Shown: positions 6,509-15,643 of the stretch, piece by piece | Position numbering within the stretch: position 1 is the stretch's first letter | How the letters are laid out: each line of letters starts with the position of its first letter | DNA from: Candidatus Moraniibacteriota bacterium | GTDB taxonomy: Bacteria; Patescibacteriota; Minisyncoccia; Moranbacterales; GCA-2747515 | Assembly (NCBI GenBank): GCA_027069365.1 | Contig: JALXES010000056.1 | Location: 1-18,758, forward strand | Length of the DNA stretch: 18,758 nt | Direction of reading: 5' to 3' | Notes under the pieces: generated by a model | Told to the model about the DNA's origin: nothing | Seen by the model: only the letters and a program-made list of their open reading frames with translations | Database searches by the model: none | Position numbers and translations under genes: made by a program

Positions 6509-7207
6509 ATGCGGGAACAATATTTTAACTACATGATGGGGCATGATGAGCCGGTGCGACGTGCGCTCTTTGGTTCATTTTCATGGGGGACACTTGCCGA
6601 CTGGCTGGTTACGGCTGCGGTGGTTGTGCTGGCAATCATTGCGGCGCTGTTTGTGGCGTCCACACTCTCCCGTTTTGCGCTCATGCTCGTGAAGCGCGCA
6701 AAGATTGACGCGGCATTCACCAAAATCGGCTGGGCGGAATATCTGGAGAAAGTTGGCATGACACTGACGCCGAGCACGCTGGTCGCATGGTTGGTGAAGT
6801 GGTTTGTCATCATCGCCGCGTTTTCTATGGTTGTGGACTACCTCGGCGTCACGCAGGTTTCTGACTTCCTCACAAGCGTGCTGGCGTACATTCCAAGCGT
6901 GATTATCGCTGTGGTCATCCTGGTTGTGGGTTCGCTCTTGGCCACCATGGCACGTACAGGAGTCAGTGGCGTTCTGTCACATGCGGAAGGGACACTGGAT
7001 GCGTCTATCGTGGCAAATGTGGCGTACTATGCCATCATGACGGTAACAGTACTCGCCGCACTTGACCATTTGGGCATTGGCGGCAATATGATTGAGATTT
7101 TGTTCATGGGCATCGTCTTTGCATTGTCGCTGGGCGCCGGACTGGCATTCGGTCTGGGTGGCAAGGAGCATGCAGCGCGCCTCTTGGACCGCATGGGAAA
7201 GAAATAA
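6509..7207 (+). CDS. Small MscS-related 'conserved TM helix' membrane protein
   Basis: The 232-aa protein has about five membrane segments (roughly 31-53, 90-111, 125-149, 168-187, 197-217). The repeated unit, a hydrophobic helix ending in a basic turn followed by an amphipathic stretch (YIPSVIIAVVILVVGSLLATMART, then HAEGTLDASIVANVAYYAI), is the pattern of the conserved TM-helix repeat related to mechanosensitive channel MscS. The Gly/Ala-rich last helix (ALSLGAGLAFGLGGKEHAARLL) resembles the TM3/pore-type helix seen in these small proteins. The large cytoplasmic MscS beta domain is absent. A role in osmotic or mechanosensitive ion flow is plausible but not shown. The gene has its own promoter and a strong terminator, so it is probably monocistronic. 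Confidence 0.75.
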   Translation: MREQYFNYMMGHDEPVRRALFGSFSWGTLADWLVTAAVVVLAIIAALFVASTLSRFALMLVKRAKIDAAFTKIGWAEYLEKVGMTLTPSTLVAWLVKWFVIIAAFSMVVDYLGVTQVSDFLTSVLAYIPSVIIAVVILVVGSLLATMARTGVSGVLSHAEGTLDASIVANVAYYAIMTVTVLAALDHLGIGGNMIEILFMGIVFALSLGAGLAFGLGGKEHAARLLDRMGKK

Positions 7208-7209
7208 GT

Positions 7210-7252
7210 GCTACCTTCCAAAACCGTCTCTCTGGGGCGGTTTTTTGGTAGC
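7210..7252 (+). terminator. Strong intrinsic terminator with extended stem
   Basis: A core stem (AAAACCG.../CGGTTTT, with G-U pairs) ends in six T. An outer pair GCTACC 7210-7215 with GGTAGC 7247-7252 brackets the core and the T run. Confidence 0.85.
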
Positions 7253-7274
7253 GCGTATTGCCACGTAACGTGCA

Positions 7275-7303
7275 TTGCCGTTGGAGTGGTTGTTTGCTAT
7301 GCT
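7275..7303 (+). promoter_or_regulatory. Promoter (TTGCCG-17-TATGCT with TGn)
   Basis: TTGCCG 7275-7280, a 17-bp spacer and TATGCT 7298-7303, preceded by TGC (extended -10). It predicts transcription from about 7310, 45 bases before the gene at 7355. Confidence 0.65.
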
Positions 7304-7354
7304 GGAGATGTGTGAGAGATGTTGATGATGGTCTGTATTTCATGAGAGCAACGT

Positions 7355-8122
7355 ATGACAAATAAGAGCGTTATTGTTCACGTGCCGATTGGCGTGTATG
7401 CGGTAGTGTATGCGCTGGGACTACTTGCTGTTGTGCGCTTTGCGCTGAGTGATGTGATGTACGTAAGTATTGCCGTTGCTGCGTTGGCGGTGCTCAGTGC
7501 GCTTGCCGGGCGAATGATTGCGCGTCACTTCTTTTTTGCAATTGTGCCGGTGACGCTGTCTATCGCTTCGCTGACGCTCTTGTTCTTTATCGATAGCCCG
7601 CGACAGCAGGATGTTCTGATTGCGCTTGTGGGAGTGCTGGTCTATGGCGTGATGCTGGGGTCGTATCGCCTCAGCCGTCAGCCGCGTGATGCAGTGGCGC
7701 GCGGGATGGTGATTGCCGGCGCAACGACGGCAGTGTTTTTTGCGTACGCGGCGGTGTTTGCGGTGTATCTGAACTTTGTCATTCCGGCGTGGGTGATTGG
7801 TGTGTGTGTGTTTGTCGTCACGACAATCATCTCGTGGCAGTACTTCGTGATGATTGCGCACGGACGGTTTGTGCAGACCATTGTCTATGCTGTGGCACTG
7901 GGCAGTGTGCTGACAGAGGCGGCGCTGAGCGCTGTGGCGTGGCCGTTCGGCTATCTGACAACAGGTGTTGTCTTGCTTATGATATACTATATACTATGGG
8001 ACCTGGCGCAGAGTTTCTTTTTGGACCGACTCTCCAAAACGCGTCTCGTTGTCAACGTCATCTTTTTCTTGGGCATGGCGACGATGGTGCTGGTGAGTGC
8101 GCAGTGGTTGCCGGTTGTCTAA
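7355..8122 (+). CDS. Polytopic membrane protein of unknown function
   Basis: The 255-aa product is almost wholly hydrophobic, with about eight or nine membrane helices (first near 10-30, last near 231-251) joined by short basic loops (GRMIARH, YRLSRQPRDAVARG, LDRLSKTR). Basic loops alternate, but I did not fix the topology. No catalytic motif or named family is recognised. It begins a unit in which the HtrA-like gene follows after only 9 bases, so the two are probably co-transcribed and may act together at the membrane. The start is the first ATG after the promoter; the preceding bases (CATGAGAGCAACGT) give at best a weak GAGAG SD. Confidence 0.8.
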   Translation: MTNKSVIVHVPIGVYAVVYALGLLAVVRFALSDVMYVSIAVAALAVLSALAGRMIARHFFFAIVPVTLSIASLTLLFFIDSPRQQDVLIALVGVLVYGVMLGSYRLSRQPRDAVARGMVIAGATTAVFFAYAAVFAVYLNFVIPAWVIGVCVFVVTTIISWQYFVMIAHGRFVQTIVYAVALGSVLTEAALSAVAWPFGYLTTGVVLLMIYYILWDLAQSFFLDRLSKTRLVVNVIFFLGMATMVLVSAQWLPVV

Positions 8123-8131
8123 GTCACTGAT

Positions 8132-9205
8132 ATGAAGAGGTTTATCAAAATTGTAGCGTGGAGTATTGGCGTGTTCGTGCTGGGCGGTATCGGCGGGCTC
8201 TTTGTGCAGCAAAAAGTCGTGCCTGTGTTGGCGACGTATGAGTGGGCGCGCACGTTGCCGCTGGTGCGCTCGGCACAGGAGCGCACGACAATTATTGAGC
8301 GTACGGAGAAGGTACAGATCACAGAGGATGAAGCGGTGCGCCGCATCGTGGCGCAAGTGCGCAGCAATATTGCGCTGGTGAGCGTGGCAGACGGCAGCGC
8401 GACACGCAGTGGTACCGGTGTGTTTGTGACGGGTGACGGCGTGATTGCAGCGGATGGTAGCGTCACTGCAGGTGCGACGGAAGGGACGATTACCGTGTTC
8501 TTGCCAACAGGCGAACTGTTACCGGCAACGCATGTTGGCACGGATCGTGTGACAGGTGTGGCATTTGTGCGTGTCAAGAGCGCGCGTGAGAACTATCCTG
8601 TGATGTCATTTGCGCGGACGCAAGATTTGTATGCAGGGCAGCGGCTAATGGAAGTTGGTGTCGATGCCGGCGTTGCAGAGAATATCTTTGTGATGACAAC
8701 ACAGATGCAGGCACTTGCAACGCGTGTAGATACGGGAACATCAGATGCGTGGGCAACAACGATAGAAGCGCAGACGACGGAACGCCAGCGCAGCACAGTG
8801 CTGGTGACGAATCGTGGCGAACTTGCCGCGCTGGGTAATGCAACGCGATTGTTGCCGGCAGACGCCGTGCATGTCGCGCTGACACGATTGCTTGCCGGAC
8901 GCTCGGATACGGCAGTGGATTTGGGGATTACGTATCGGAGTGTGACACCAATGACGCTGACAGATGATACGTACGGCTATGGTGTTGTGGTAACACACGT
9001 GACGCGGGGTGGACGTGGTGACAAGAGTGGATTGCGGGTGGGTGACCACATTACCGCACTTGATGGCCAGAAGCTGTCAGCATTCCGAACGCTTCCAATG
9101 GTCCTGGGTGTGTGGCGTGAAGAGAGAGCACTGGAGATGACGGTTGTGCGTGACGGCACGATGGTGACGCTTACGCTGCCGGCCACACCCACTGGCGATA
9201 TTTGA
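8132..9205 (+). CDS. Membrane-anchored HtrA-like protein with PDZ domain, protease residues lost
   Basis: The 357-aa product has an N-terminal membrane anchor (about 5-25), a short helical linker, a trypsin/HtrA-like double barrel (about 70-260) and a PDZ domain (about 280-345: YGVVVTHVTRGG...SGLRVGDHITALDGQKL). The barrel keeps the structural GTGVFVTGDGVIAADG strand pair (94-109), but the three catalytic positions look lost: the 'NNHV' His is replaced by GSV (Ser110), the Asp of 'DLAVLK' aligns with Gly142 in DRVTGVAFVRV, and there is no GNSGG before the TNRGELAAL strand (226-234). By inference it is a pseudoprotease that binds peptides or acts as an envelope scaffold. It lies 9 bases after the membrane protein gene, and the ftsZ promoter overlaps its end. 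No SD. Confidence 0.78.
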   Translation: MKRFIKIVAWSIGVFVLGGIGGLFVQQKVVPVLATYEWARTLPLVRSAQERTTIIERTEKVQITEDEAVRRIVAQVRSNIALVSVADGSATRSGTGVFVTGDGVIAADGSVTAGATEGTITVFLPTGELLPATHVGTDRVTGVAFVRVKSARENYPVMSFARTQDLYAGQRLMEVGVDAGVAENIFVMTTQMQALATRVDTGTSDAWATTIEAQTTERQRSTVLVTNRGELAALGNATRLLPADAVHVALTRLLAGRSDTAVDLGITYRSVTPMTLTDDTYGYGVVVTHVTRGGRGDKSGLRVGDHITALDGQKLSAFRTLPMVLGVWREERALEMTVVRDGTMVTLTLPATPTGDI

Positions 9206-9236
9206 CACACGCCGCGTGAGCATGATAGTGTATAGT
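9202..9236 (+). promoter_or_regulatory. ftsZ promoter
   Basis: TTGACA 9202-9207 overlaps the stop of the HtrA-like gene. GATAGT 9224-9229 lies 16 bases on, and a second -10-like TATAGT sits at 9231-9236. Transcription from 9236-9243 would leave 13 to 20 bases before the ATG at 9256, with no SD. Confidence 0.55.
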
Positions 9237-9255
9237 ATTGTTGAACCCAAATTAT

Positions 9256-10689
9256 ATGGCAGAGATCAAACCAGACATTGAAACATTTGCACGCATCAAA
9301 GTTGTTGGTGTGGGCGGCTCCGGCAACAATGCCGTGACACGGATGATTGATGAGAAGGTGGAGGGTGTGGAATTTGTCTCCATCAATACGGATGCACAAG
9401 CGCTGCACAACTCCAAAGCCGGTGAGAAGATTCACATCGGCAAGAACCTCACAAAGGGTCTGGGTGCCGGGATGAATCCGGAGGTCGGGCGCCAGGCGGC
9501 GGAAGAAAACCGCGACGAAATTCAGGATGTGCTCAAGGGGGCGGATATGGTCTTTATCACATGTGGGCTGGGAGGTGGCACCGGTAGTGGCGCGGCACCA
9601 ATCGTGGCGGAGGTTGCCAAGGAGTCCGGCGCACTGACGGTTGCGGTCGTAACCAAGCCATTTATGTTTGAGGGGATGCAGCGCAAGCGCATTGCGGATG
9701 AAGCTCTGGAGAATCTGCGCGAGCGCGTGGATACGCTGATTGCCATTCCCAATGACAAGCTGCTGAACATCATTGACCGCAAGACTTCGCTCATCAGCGC
9801 GTTTAAGATTGTGGACGATGTGCTGCGGCAGGGTGTGCAGGGCATTTCCGATCTGATTACCAAGCCGGGAATCGTCAATGTAGACTTTGCCGATGTGCGC
9901 GCGGTGATGCGTGACAGTGGAAGCGCACTGATGGGGATCGGTGTGGCGACCGGCGAGGAACGTGCGGCAGAGGCGGCCCGTGCGGCAATCAACTCACCAC
10001 TCTTGGAGCTGTCTATTGATGGTGCGCGCGGCGTGCTCTTTAACGTCAGCGGCGGCAGTGATCTCACGATGATGGAGATCTCCGAAGCGGCAAACATCAT
10101 CACAGAGAGCATTGATCCTGAGGCGCGGGTCATCTTTGGTGCGGTCAGTGACGACGCGGTACGCAAGGGTGAGATTCGCATTACAGTGGTGGCGACGGGA
10201 TTTGATGATCGTGCACAGAGTGCAACAACTGAGCAAAAGCTTTCGCGTGCAGCGCTGGAGCAAATACACAAGAAAGAAACACCACGTGATATGCAGCAAC
10301 GACTGCGTGATGTGGTACAGGGCACAGCAGAGAGCGAATCAGTCCAACAGCAATCGTCTACAGCACGTACGGAGGCTTCACGCACAGAGCATCCACCGGC
10401 AGAACAGCACGCTGATGCGGCGCCTGTCCAACAAGACAGCGCATTTGCCCATCGTACTATTGAGACATCGGCGCCGGAGGCTGCTGCAGATGACGAAGCC
10501 GTGCATCAAGATGATGATACAACGCCACTGCTGCAGCGTATGACGTTTCCACGCCGCAAAAAGACGATGGAGCCGGAGATTATTTTGGATGAGCGCATTG
10601 AGGAGCCACCGGCACCAAAAAATGACGTAGCGATGGACGATGACGAGTTTGAAATCCCCGCGTTTATCCGGCGGAAGCTCAAGAAGTAG
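9256..10689 (+). CDS. ftsZ: Cell division protein FtsZ
   Basis: FtsZ is the tubulin-like GTPase that polymerises into the Z ring at midcell. The 477-aa product contains [13 protein letters not shown] (15-27), the tubulin signature [10 protein letters not shown] (106-115), the catalytic T7 loop [11 protein letters not shown], and the C-terminal domain with GVLFNVSGG and ARVIFGAV. After about residue 330 comes a long Gln/Glu/Ala-rich disordered linker, then the conserved C-terminal peptide [17 protein letters not shown] (461-477), which in other bacteria binds membrane tethers such as FtsA or SepF. No ftsA or sepF is seen here. The in-frame TTG at 9238 lies at the promoter, so ATG 9256 is chosen. 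A terminator follows at once, so ftsZ is probably transcribed alone. Confidence 0.98.
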   Translation: MAEIKPDIETFARIKVVGVGGSGNNAVTRMIDEKVEGVEFVSINTDAQALHNSKAGEKIHIGKNLTKGLGAGMNPEVGRQAAEENRDEIQDVLKGADMVFITCGLGGGTGSGAAPIVAEVAKESGALTVAVVTKPFMFEGMQRKRIADEALENLRERVDTLIAIPNDKLLNIIDRKTSLISAFKIVDDVLRQGVQGISDLITKPGIVNVDFADVRAVMRDSGSALMGIGVATGEERAAEAARAAINSPLLELSIDGARGVLFNVSGGSDLTMMEISEAANIITESIDPEARVIFGAVSDDAVRKGEIRITVVATGFDDRAQSATTEQKLSRAALEQIHKKETPRDMQQRLRDVVQGTAESESVQQQSSTARTEASRTEHPPAEQHADAAPVQQDSAFAHRTIETSAPEAAADDEAVHQDDDTTPLLQRMTFPRRKKTMEPEIILDERIEEPPAPKNDVAMDDDEFEIPAFIRRKLKK

Positions 10690-10700
10690 TGCGTCCGAGG

Positions 10701-10725
10701 AACTGCACGAGACGTGCAGTTTTTT
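10701..10725 (+). terminator. Intrinsic terminator after ftsZ
   Basis: A perfect 9-bp stem (10701-10709 with 10713-10721), a 3-nt loop, then a T run to 10725. Confidence 0.9.
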
Positions 10726-10742
10726 GATTGCGTCAGTGCGTT

Positions 10743-10985
10743 ATGAGAAAAAGTATGCGTATTATCGTCAACGTCATAGCACGTGCGCGCACCGAGTCGG
10801 TGGAGAAGCTTGGTGCGGGCATGTACAAAGTGCGCGTGCGAGCGGTTGCCGAGCGCGGCAAGGCAAACGATGCTGTCACTGCTGTGCTGGCGGCGTATTT
10901 TGGTGTACCACGCCGTGCCGTGCGCATTGTGGCGGGGCGTACAACGTCACGGAAGATGGTTGATATTGATGTGGGTAATGCATAA
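10743..10985 (+). CDS. DUF167 (YggU-family) protein
   Basis: An 80-aa protein of the usual family size. It shows the DUF167 pattern: MYKVRVRAVAERGKANDAVTAVLAAYFGV (the P/E-x-GKAN..v...LA..f.v core) followed by RRAVRIVAGRTTSRKMVDI (v.iv.G.tSr.K.v.i). The molecular role of the family is not established. ATG 10743 is chosen; ATG 10755 (MRIIVNV) is equally possible and gives the more typical N-terminus. Neither has an SD. It overlaps the comEC start by 8 bases, and transcription probably continues into comEC. No promoter is visible between the ftsZ terminator and this gene. Confidence 0.85.
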   Translation: MRKSMRIIVNVIARARTESVEKLGAGMYKVRVRAVAERGKANDAVTAVLAAYFGVPRRAVRIVAGRTTSRKMVDIDVGNA

Positions 10986-12477
10986 GCACATTTTCTTTGT
11001 CGGCGCCATCGCGGCGTTCTGTGGCGGTATTGGTATTGGTGTTTTTGTGCCGGCGTGGGCATGGTTTGTGTGTGGCGCTGTCACGCTGCTTTTGTTGTTT
11101 GTGCTCCTTGCGGCACCACAGTTCATGCGAGGCGTCTTTGTGCTCTGCGTGCTTGGCGCTCTTGCGCTGGGTGTGTGGCGCGGTGCTGTGCGTGATGCGT
11201 GGGCGCATGCGCCGCGCGTGTACACCGGTGCACACGCCGAACTTTATGGCGTGGCACGCACGGATGCTGCGATTGGCGCATTTGAGCAGCGCGTGCTCGT
11301 GCGCGTGCGCTCGTGCTCAGTGGAGGGTGCGCCGGTGTGCCCACTGCGCAATCTCCTCGTGCGCACAGATGCCTATGAGCGCCGCATCACTATGCGCATG
11401 GGCGTGCACGTCACGTGCACACTTGCAGCCGTGCAGAATTTTACACCGGACTTTGATTACGTGATGTACTTGGCGGCAAAGGGTGTGCGGTACGAATGCC
11501 GGGCAGATACGGTGGATGCATGGGAGAGTCCATTGCTGCGTGACACGCTCTTCCTGCTCCTGGCACGTGTGCGCATGTACTTTGAAGAACGTCTCACACA
11601 CGCTGTCGTGCAGCCACAGGCGGCACTTGCGGCGGGGCTTCTCTTTGGCGGCGACGAACGTCTCTCGGAGGCGTGGCAGCAAAAGTTTGCGCTTACGGGT
11701 CTCACACACATCGTGGCGGTTTCCGGCTACAATGTGACCGTTATCGCGCATGCGCTGATTTTGCTGGGCATTTGGGTGGGGCTCTGGCGGCGGCACTCGG
11801 TGTGGCTGGCACTTGGTGGCGTGGTGCTGTTTGTGGTGATGATTGGTGCGCCATCACCGGCGGTGCGCGCCGGCGTGATGGGTGTGACGGTGCTGCTGTT
11901 GATGCGTGGTGGGCGGATGGGGAGTGCGCTGCCGGCGCTGCTGTTTGCTGCGGCAGTGATGCTCGCAGTCAATCCGTTGCTTGCGCGCTATGACATCGGC
12001 TTTCAGTTGTCGTTTTTGGCGACGCTGGGAATTATCGTCTTCTATCCGTTGTTGGAGCGCACGCGCATGGGACGTGTGCGCGCACTTGGGTTGGCAGAGA
12101 TTATCATGGTTACAACGAGTGCACAGGTGTTTGTCGTGCCGCTGATTGCCTATCAGTTTCACACATTCGCGGTCATGTCACTTGTGGCAAATGTGCTCGT
12201 GCTGCCGCTGATTCCTGTGGCGATGGCACTGACGGTTGCGGTACTCATTGTGGGAAGTGTGAGCACGACACTTTTGATGTGGGGCGGGTGGGCGATTGCG
12301 CTTGTGCTTGCGTGGGTATTTGATGTGGTGGCGTTCTTTGCCTCCATGCCGTGGGCGCAAGTGACATTTGAGACGGTGCCTGCGTGGTGGCTTGTACTGT
12401 GGTACGGTGGTGTAGGTGGTATACTTGTGATAGGTTTCAAGCGGAGAGAGCGGTGCTACCACAGAGAAAAACTATGA
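10978..12477 (+). CDS. comEC: ComEC/Rec2-family competence channel protein (no nuclease domain)
   Basis: ComEC forms the inner-membrane channel for single-stranded DNA during natural transformation. The 499-aa product has two or three N-terminal helices (about 5-68), a soluble OB-like region (DUF4131 type, about 75-185), and a polytopic competence domain. Diagnostic motifs: AGLLFGGDERLSEAWQQKF (219-237), GLTHIVAVSGYNV (241-253), GAPSPAVRAGVMG (290-302), ARYDIGFQLSFLATLGI (336-352) and ANVLVLPLIPVAM (404-416). It ends after the last membrane helix; the metallo-beta-lactamase part, often fused, is encoded by the next gene with a 4-base ATGA overlap. ATG 10978 overlaps the DUF167 gene and gives a normal N-terminus. 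An open extension upstream to 10783 lies inside the DUF167 gene and is rejected. Confidence 0.92.
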   Translation: MHKHIFFVGAIAAFCGGIGIGVFVPAWAWFVCGAVTLLLLFVLLAAPQFMRGVFVLCVLGALALGVWRGAVRDAWAHAPRVYTGAHAELYGVARTDAAIGAFEQRVLVRVRSCSVEGAPVCPLRNLLVRTDAYERRITMRMGVHVTCTLAAVQNFTPDFDYVMYLAAKGVRYECRADTVDAWESPLLRDTLFLLLARVRMYFEERLTHAVVQPQAALAAGLLFGGDERLSEAWQQKFALTGLTHIVAVSGYNVTVIAHALILLGIWVGLWRRHSVWLALGGVVLFVVMIGAPSPAVRAGVMGVTVLLLMRGGRMGSALPALLFAAAVMLAVNPLLARYDIGFQLSFLATLGIIVFYPLLERTRMGRVRALGLAEIIMVTTSAQVFVVPLIAYQFHTFAVMSLVANVLVLPLIPVAMALTVAVLIVGSVSTTLLMWGGWAIALVLAWVFDVVAFFASMPWAQVTFETVPAWWLVLWYGGVGGILVIGFKRRERCYHREKL

Positions 12478-13355
12478 CAATCCAGAAGATACTTTTTGTA
12501 ATATGTGGAGTGAGTGTCATGTGTGGGAGTGTTGTGCTCACCATGGTGCACGTTGGGCGCACGGATGTAACGCGAGTAATCTTTTTGGATGTGGGGCAGG
12601 GTGATGGTATTCTTATCACGCGAGGGTCGTACCAGGTGTTGATTGATGGTGGTGCGCACCAGCGATTGTTGTTGGAGAAGCTGGGGCGATACATGCCGTT
12701 TTGGGACCGGACGGTGGATGTGATGATTGCCACGCACCCGGATGCGGACCACATTGCGGCACAGATTGGTGTGTTTGATACCTACACGGTCGGTGTGGTG
12801 ATCGCGACAAATGCCTTCAAACAATCACGTATCGCCACTGCGTGGCACAGTGCACTGGAACGTTCCCGTGCACGTGTGATTATGGCCAACGAATCTGTCA
12901 CTGTGCACATGAAAAACGATGATGAGGCGGCCGGTGTGCTGCGCGTCTTGTTCCCCCGTGTGGCGACGCATGTGGAAGCGATACGAGATATCAACGATAC
13001 AAGTATTGTGACACACTTGCGTGTGGGAGAGACGACCTTTCTCATGATGGGTGACCTCTCGCAAAAGCAAGAGGCGAATATTGCCGTTGCGCCCGTAAGT
13101 GTGTTGAAGGCCGGACATCACGGCTCCAAGACGTCAAGTGGTGAGGAATTTGTAGCACGCGTGCGTCCACGCGATGTCATCATCTCTGTCGGTGCCGGCA
13201 ATCGCTACGGACACCCGGCACAGGAAGTGATTGAGCGGTTCCTCTCGCACGGTGCCACGATTTTGCGCACAGATGAACGTGGTGATATTGTCTATGTGTG
13301 TCCCTTTGCGCAGCACGCATCATGCACACGCCAGTCGTACGCACGTAACAAATAG
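12474..13355 (+). CDS. ComEC-type metallo-beta-lactamase-fold protein, membrane anchored
   Basis: The 293-aa product starts with a membrane anchor (about 4-27), then an MBL fold: FLDVGQGDGILI (37-48), LIDGG (56-60), the metal motif THPDADHIA (87-95: His88, Asp90, Asp92, His93), GDLS (193-196, Asp194), KAGHHGSKTSS (212-222) and NRYGHP (243-248). This is the layout of the C-terminal MBL domain of ComEC, thought to degrade the non-transported DNA strand outside the cell, although relatives also act as phosphodiesterases. The start overlaps the comEC stop (ATGA), so synthesis is probably coupled and the pair likely rebuilds full ComEC. No terminator is seen between its end and the rRNA promoters. 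Confidence 0.9.
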   Translation: MTIQKILFVICGVSVMCGSVVLTMVHVGRTDVTRVIFLDVGQGDGILITRGSYQVLIDGGAHQRLLLEKLGRYMPFWDRTVDVMIATHPDADHIAAQIGVFDTYTVGVVIATNAFKQSRIATAWHSALERSRARVIMANESVTVHMKNDDEAAGVLRVLFPRVATHVEAIRDINDTSIVTHLRVGETTFLMMGDLSQKQEANIAVAPVSVLKAGHHGSKTSSGEEFVARVRPRDVIISVGAGNRYGHPAQEVIERFLSHGATILRTDERGDIVYVCPFAQHASCTRQSYARNK

Positions 13356-13383
13356 CTCATAAAAGTGCGCAGTGTCACAACTC

Positions 13384-13411
13384 TTGACAAGGTCACAAAG
13401 CCTGCTATGAT
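13384..13411 (+). promoter_or_regulatory. 16S rRNA promoter P1 (TTGACA-16-TATGAT)
   Basis: A perfect -35 TTGACA 13384-13389, a 16-bp spacer and TATGAT 13406-13411. It lies 28 bases after the preceding gene and is the first of two matched promoters before the 16S gene. Confidence 0.85.
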
Positions 13412-13453
13412 AGGGAGTAGCAAAGACAACAACCGCTCACGCATACGGAAGTG

Positions 13454-13481
13454 TTGACAGGTTATGAAACTCTGCTACAAT
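13454..13481 (+). promoter_or_regulatory. 16S rRNA promoter P2 (TTGACA-16-TACAAT)
   Basis: A perfect TTGACA 13454-13459, a 16-bp spacer and TACAAT 13476-13481, exactly 70 bases after P1 and with the same spacer. Tandem strong promoters are usual for rRNA genes. Transcription would start near 13488. Confidence 0.88.
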
Positions 13482-13509
13482 GTAGTGTAGTTCCGTGGCG
13501 AAATGAAAT

Positions 13510-13556
13510 CACATTCTTGTGTACCAGGCGCACGTGATGCATGAGAATGTGTTTTT
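13510..13556 (+). promoter_or_regulatory. Terminator-like hairpin in the rRNA leader
   Basis: CACATTCT 13510-13517 pairs perfectly with AGAATGTG 13544-13551, with further pairing inside the loop, and is followed by TTTTTATT. It sits about 20 bases after the P2 start. It could attenuate 16S transcription or end a short leader RNA. Confidence 0.5.
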
Positions 13557-13581
13557 ATTCCGACGAGGGGTAAGAACACAC

Positions 13582-13596
13582 TGACCTTTGAAAATT
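13582..13596 (+). promoter_or_regulatory. boxA-like antitermination element
   Basis: TGACCTTTGAAAATT resembles the boxA-type TG(C/T)TCTTTGAAAA found in rRNA leaders, which recruits Nus factors. It lies just after the terminator-like hairpin, so it could not help polymerase past that hairpin unless pausing allows it. The assignment rests on sequence resemblance only. Confidence 0.4.
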
Positions 13597-13630
13597 TCAT
13601 AACACGTTCTATTCAAGAGAGAATCATAAC

Positions 13631-13646
13631 CTTTTGAGGTTAGTCT
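13631..13646 (+). other. 16S precursor processing stem, 5' strand
   Basis: CTTTTGAGGTTAGTCT is perfectly complementary over 16 bases to 15535-15550 downstream of the 16S gene. Such stems loop out pre-16S rRNA and are cut by RNase III. Confidence 0.85.
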
Positions 13647-13849
13647 TGAACTGGGAGTTGGGACGTATTCTTTTGTGGACCTCTTCTATGAGGAACACAC
13701 ATTCTGTCTATACACCTTTTGGTGTATGGCTTCTCACCAAGCGATGGGAAGTCTTCTGCAGCTAGTGCAGAAAGAAATTCGCGTAGCTGTATCACTTCGG
13801 TGATTGCGCATGTGTGGAAGCGAGCACTGCGCCTTTAGACAGATCGCTT

Positions 13850-15433
<1,584 letters not shown>

Positions 15434-15534
15434 CTAGGGAGTTATGGTAGTACGACTCGTCACACGACGAGTTAGTCAAACCGAACGGTCGCTTGTTCCA
15501 CCACGTGTGGAGCAAATTCCGACACCCGGCAGAG

Positions 15535-15550
15535 AGACTAACCTCAAAAG
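15535..15550 (+). other. 16S precursor processing stem, 3' strand
   Basis: AGACTAACCTCAAAAG is the exact complement of 13631-13646, 102 bases after the 16S end. Between them lies a trailer hairpin ACTCGTC-ACAC-GACGAGT (15455-15472). Nothing else is seen in the 15434-15578 trailer, and no tRNA. Confidence 0.85.
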
Positions 15551-15578
15551 ATTTGTGAACTCTTGTGTGAACACCTAG

Positions 15579-15606
15579 AAACCGACCCTTGCGGTCGGTT
15601 TTTTGA
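15579..15606 (+). terminator. Intrinsic terminator of the 16S rRNA unit
   Basis: Stem AACCGACC 15580-15587 with GGTCGGTT 15593-15600, a 5-nt loop, then T. It shows that the 16S transcript ends here, with no 23S or 5S in the same unit. Confidence 0.92.
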
Positions 15607-15631
15607 CGATGACAGAATGATGCGATATACT
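15603..15631 (+). promoter_or_regulatory. Promoter for the coiled-coil gene (TTGACG-17-TATACT)
   Basis: TTGACG 15603-15608 begins in the T-tract of the rRNA terminator; the 17-bp spacer and TATACT 15626-15631 follow. The predicted transcription start near 15638 lies inside the SD at 15633-15640, so this promoter and that SD do not fit together easily. Confidence 0.55.
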
Positions 15632-15632
15632 G

Positions 15633-15640
15633 GGAGGTGA
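15633..15640 (+). promoter_or_regulatory. Very strong SD (GGAGGTGA) before a TTG start
   Basis: GGAGGTGA is complementary over 8 bases to TCACCTCC at the 3' end of the 16S gene in this window, the longest SD seen here. It lies 3 bases before TTG 15644 and 6 before TTG 15647, and favours these over ATG 15665. Confidence 0.65.
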
Positions 15641-15643
15641 ACG

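Larger units (their letters stand above)
13488..13849 (+). other. Structured 16S rRNA leader
   Basis: About 360 bases of non-coding leader. It contains a terminator-like hairpin (13510-13556), a boxA-like element (13582-13596), the 5' half of the processing stem (13631-13646), a hairpin ATACACC-TTTT-GGTGTAT near 13710-13727, a 7-bp hairpin 13754-13772 with a GCTAG loop, a C(UUCG)G-capped hairpin ATCAC-TTCG-GTGAT near 13790-13803, and a 7-bp long-range pair AAGCGAT 13739-13745 with ATCGCTT 13843-13849 that brings the 16S 5' end together. No coding frame is supported. Confidence 0.75.

Noticed and set aside
10783..10977. Longer comEC start, 65 codons upstream
   Set aside because: It would run through the DUF167 gene in another frame and adds residues unlike the family; ATG 10978 gives the normal first helix.
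15434..15578. tRNA-Ile/Ala or the start of 23S in the 16S trailer
   Set aside because: No cloverleaf, GTTC-type T-loop or CCA end was found; the region holds only hairpins, the processing stem and a terminator.
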